A stretch of 6,730 nucleotides of DNA from an uncultured Bacillota bacterium (GTDB lineage Bacteria > Bacillota > Dehalobacteriia > UBA7702): the NCBI GenBank assembly GCA_902766525.1, contig CACXDX010000064.1, positions 1 to 6,730 on the forward strand, read 5' to 3'. The stretch's first letter is position 1. Each line of letters opens with the position of its first letter. The position numbers and the translations under genes were made by a program. The notes under the pieces are model-generated. The model was not told where the DNA came from, did not search any database, and saw only the letters and a program-made list of their open reading frames with translations. Shown in pieces: positions 6,020 through 6,730 of this stretch.

Positions 6020-6331
6020 ATGGCAAAAGCAACGATCGAAGCCGGCGTCTGCGGTTTGACCACCGTTGTGAACGTGGAAAATAAAGACGGCATGAATTAT
6101 ACCCTGAAAGTGGATTCCCAGTGCGGAGCCTATCAGGATCTCGATGAACGGCTGCCCGAAGTGTCGATGATGGCGGGTTTTGACCCCATCGGCAGCGGCG
6201 CGGTCTACGAGGCCTGCCGCGCCAAGTGCAAACACGGCGCCTGCCCCGTGCCCATGGGCATCATCAAGGCCGTGGAGGTCGCCGCCGACATGGCGCTGCC
6301 CAAGGATGTGAAGGTGACGCTGGAAAAGTAA
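6020..6331 (+). CDS. Small Cys-rich protein, DUF6951-like, with a CPxP motif
   Basis: A 103-residue cytoplasmic protein with no signal peptide or membrane segment. I chose ATG 6020 over 6014 from ribosome binding site spacing. Five cysteines stand at residues 11, 35, 66, 70 and 75: ATIEAGVCGLTT near the N-terminus, DSQC in the middle, and ACRAKCKHGACPVP towards the end, followed by a helix (MGIIKAVEVAADMALP) and a last strand. This layout matches the DUF6951 family as I recall it, small conserved proteins of unknown function in anaerobic Bacillota. The Cys/His cluster suggests metal or Fe-S binding, and C75-P-V-P before a helix resembles the CPxP site of TusA-type sulfur carriers; both ideas are inference. 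The gene is its own unit, with a near-consensus promoter and a strong terminator, so strong constitutive expression is likely. The gene is certain; its function is not known. Confidence 0.85.
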   Translation: MAKATIEAGVCGLTTVVNVENKDGMNYTLKVDSQCGAYQDLDERLPEVSMMAGFDPIGSGAVYEACRAKCKHGACPVPMGIIKAVEVAADMALPKDVKVTLEK

Positions 6332-6348
6332 AAAAAATGAGTATCCGA

Positions 6349-6390
6349 AAAAAGCCCGCTGTCCGTTCAAAGACGTACAGCGGGCTTTTT
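6349..6390 (+). terminator. Intrinsic terminator after the DUF6951-like gene
   Basis: GCCCGCTGT (6354-6362) pairs perfectly with ACAGCGGGC (6377-6385) around a 14-base loop. An A-run before the stem (6348-6353) and five T's after it (6386-6390) extend the pairing and give a T-tract. The stop codon at 6329-6331 lies about 20 bases upstream. Confidence 0.92.
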
Positions 6391-6426
6391 CCCTTTCGGC
6401 GGCGAAGGCGGCGGGGCAAAAGAGTC

Positions 6427-6455
6427 TTGCGGAATGTGTCGGAATATGGTATATT
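6427..6455 (+). promoter_or_regulatory. Promoter for the zinc-ribbon gene (extended -10)
   Basis: TTGCGG (6427-6432), a 17-base spacer and TATATT (6450-6455) make a plausible vegetative promoter. TG at 6447-6448 gives an extended -10 element that would offset the imperfect -35. It lies after a terminator and before a start codon at 6580, giving a leader of about 118 bases. Confidence 0.65.
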
Positions 6456-6486
6456 TTATGATGTAAAGATAGAATATTTCCACATC

Positions 6487-6555
6487 GAAAAGCAAAGACG
6501 GATCTTTTAAAACCGCCGTCAGAGAAGGCGGAAAAAGCGGGGTTTTTGCTTTTCC
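6487..6555 (+). promoter_or_regulatory. Structured leader with competing hairpins
   Basis: Several pairings are possible and some exclude each other. GAAAAGCAAA (6487-6496) is perfectly complementary to 6545-6554. The local stem 6530-6538 with 6548-6555 uses the same right arm. CCGCC (6513-6517) can pair with GGCGG (6527-6531), while GACGG (6497-6501) can pair with CCGTC (6516-6520), sharing two bases. The ribosome binding site begins 8 bases after the last stem. I match it to no known riboswitch class, and it has no T-tract for + strand termination, so any control would be at translation or RNA stability. Confidence 0.4.
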
Positions 6556-6579
6556 GGTGATAAAGGAGGCATCCCAGCC

Positions 6580-6730
6580 ATGTTTTGTCAATATTGCGGT
6601 AAACAGGCGGCCGAGGGCATGAATTTCTGCCAATACTGCGGCAAGCCTTTGCAACCGGTGAAGGCGGAAACTTCCGCCGCCGAAACCACTCCGGGCGGAA
6701 AAGCCGCCGCGGAAGAGGAAACCGCCGCTC
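6580..6730 (+). CDS. Zinc-ribbon protein, 3' end missing
   Basis: Only the first 50 residues are inside the window. ATG 6580 is preceded by AAGGAGG (6563-6569) at 10 bases, slightly long but convincing. Residues 1-22 form a short zinc ribbon: FCQYCGK at 2-8 and again at 16-22, with Cys3, Cys6, Cys17 and Cys20 as likely zinc ligands. From residue 23 the chain becomes a low-complexity linker rich in Ala, Glu and Thr. Such N-terminal ribbons followed by a linker are common in Bacillota proteins whose later part is a membrane segment, an envelope domain or another unrelated domain, so the function cannot be judged from this fragment. The gene has its own promoter and a structured leader. Confidence 0.85.
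   Translation, partial: MFCQYCGKQAAEGMNFCQYCGKPLQPVKAETSAAETTPGGKAAAEEETAA

Noticed and set aside
6513..6531. - strand intrinsic terminator in the zinc-ribbon leader
   Set aside because: The five-base-pair stem followed by TTTT on the - strand is too short to be convincing, and no - strand gene is present to terminate.

Overview
The window reads as an ordinary chromosomal housekeeping stretch of a G+C-rich member of the Bacillota (Firmicutes). All credible genes are on the + strand and code for cell-wall, tRNA-modification or small conserved proteins. The gene order DUF1292 (yrzB-like), then mltG (yrrL-like), then a U32-family protein (yrrO-like) matches the ruvX-yrzB-mltG-trhP neighbourhood of Bacillus and relatives. 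G+C-rich coding DNA together with the DUF4911- and DUF6951-type small proteins makes me lean towards Negativicutes or a G+C-rich clostridium, but lineage cannot be fixed by reading alone. I see no mobile element, CRISPR array, tRNA, rRNA or phage gene.

Layout. (1) 1-294: the 3' part of a very acidic DUF1292 protein with a His/Asp N-terminal patch; its true start lies before the window. (2) 295-397: a gap holding a strong hairpin. (3) 398-1759: a VanW-domain exported or membrane-anchored protein. (4) 1792-2796: the endolytic transglycosylase MltG. (5) 2789-4024: a U32-family Fe-S protein of the TrhP/YrrO type, overlapping the end of mltG by 8 bases. (6) 4014-4244: a small DUF4911-like protein overlapping the U32 gene by 11 bases. 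(7) 4262-4300: an intrinsic terminator ending 1 base before the ribosome binding site of the next gene. (8) 4315-5967: a class B penicillin-binding protein with all three active-site motifs. (9) 5964-5992: a near-consensus promoter whose -35 box overlaps the PBP stop codon; it drives (10) 6020-6331, a small Cys-rich DUF6951-like protein with its own terminator. (11) 6427-6579: a promoter and structured leader before (12) a zinc-ribbon protein cut off by the window end.

How the genes fit together. MltG cuts nascent glycan strands, the class B PBP crosslinks peptides, and the VanW protein has a putative peptidoglycan-binding region, so half the window concerns the cell wall. The tightly overlapping mltG-U32-DUF4911 block looks like one translationally coupled unit; its U32 member probably hydroxylates U34 of tRNAs. 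The last two genes are separate transcription units encoding small Cys-rich proteins of unknown role.

I found no clearly new system. The points most worth a second look are the CPxP motif in the DUF6951-like protein, the coupling of DUF4911 to the U32 gene, the terminator against the PBP ribosome binding site, and the leader with competing hairpins before the zinc-ribbon gene.
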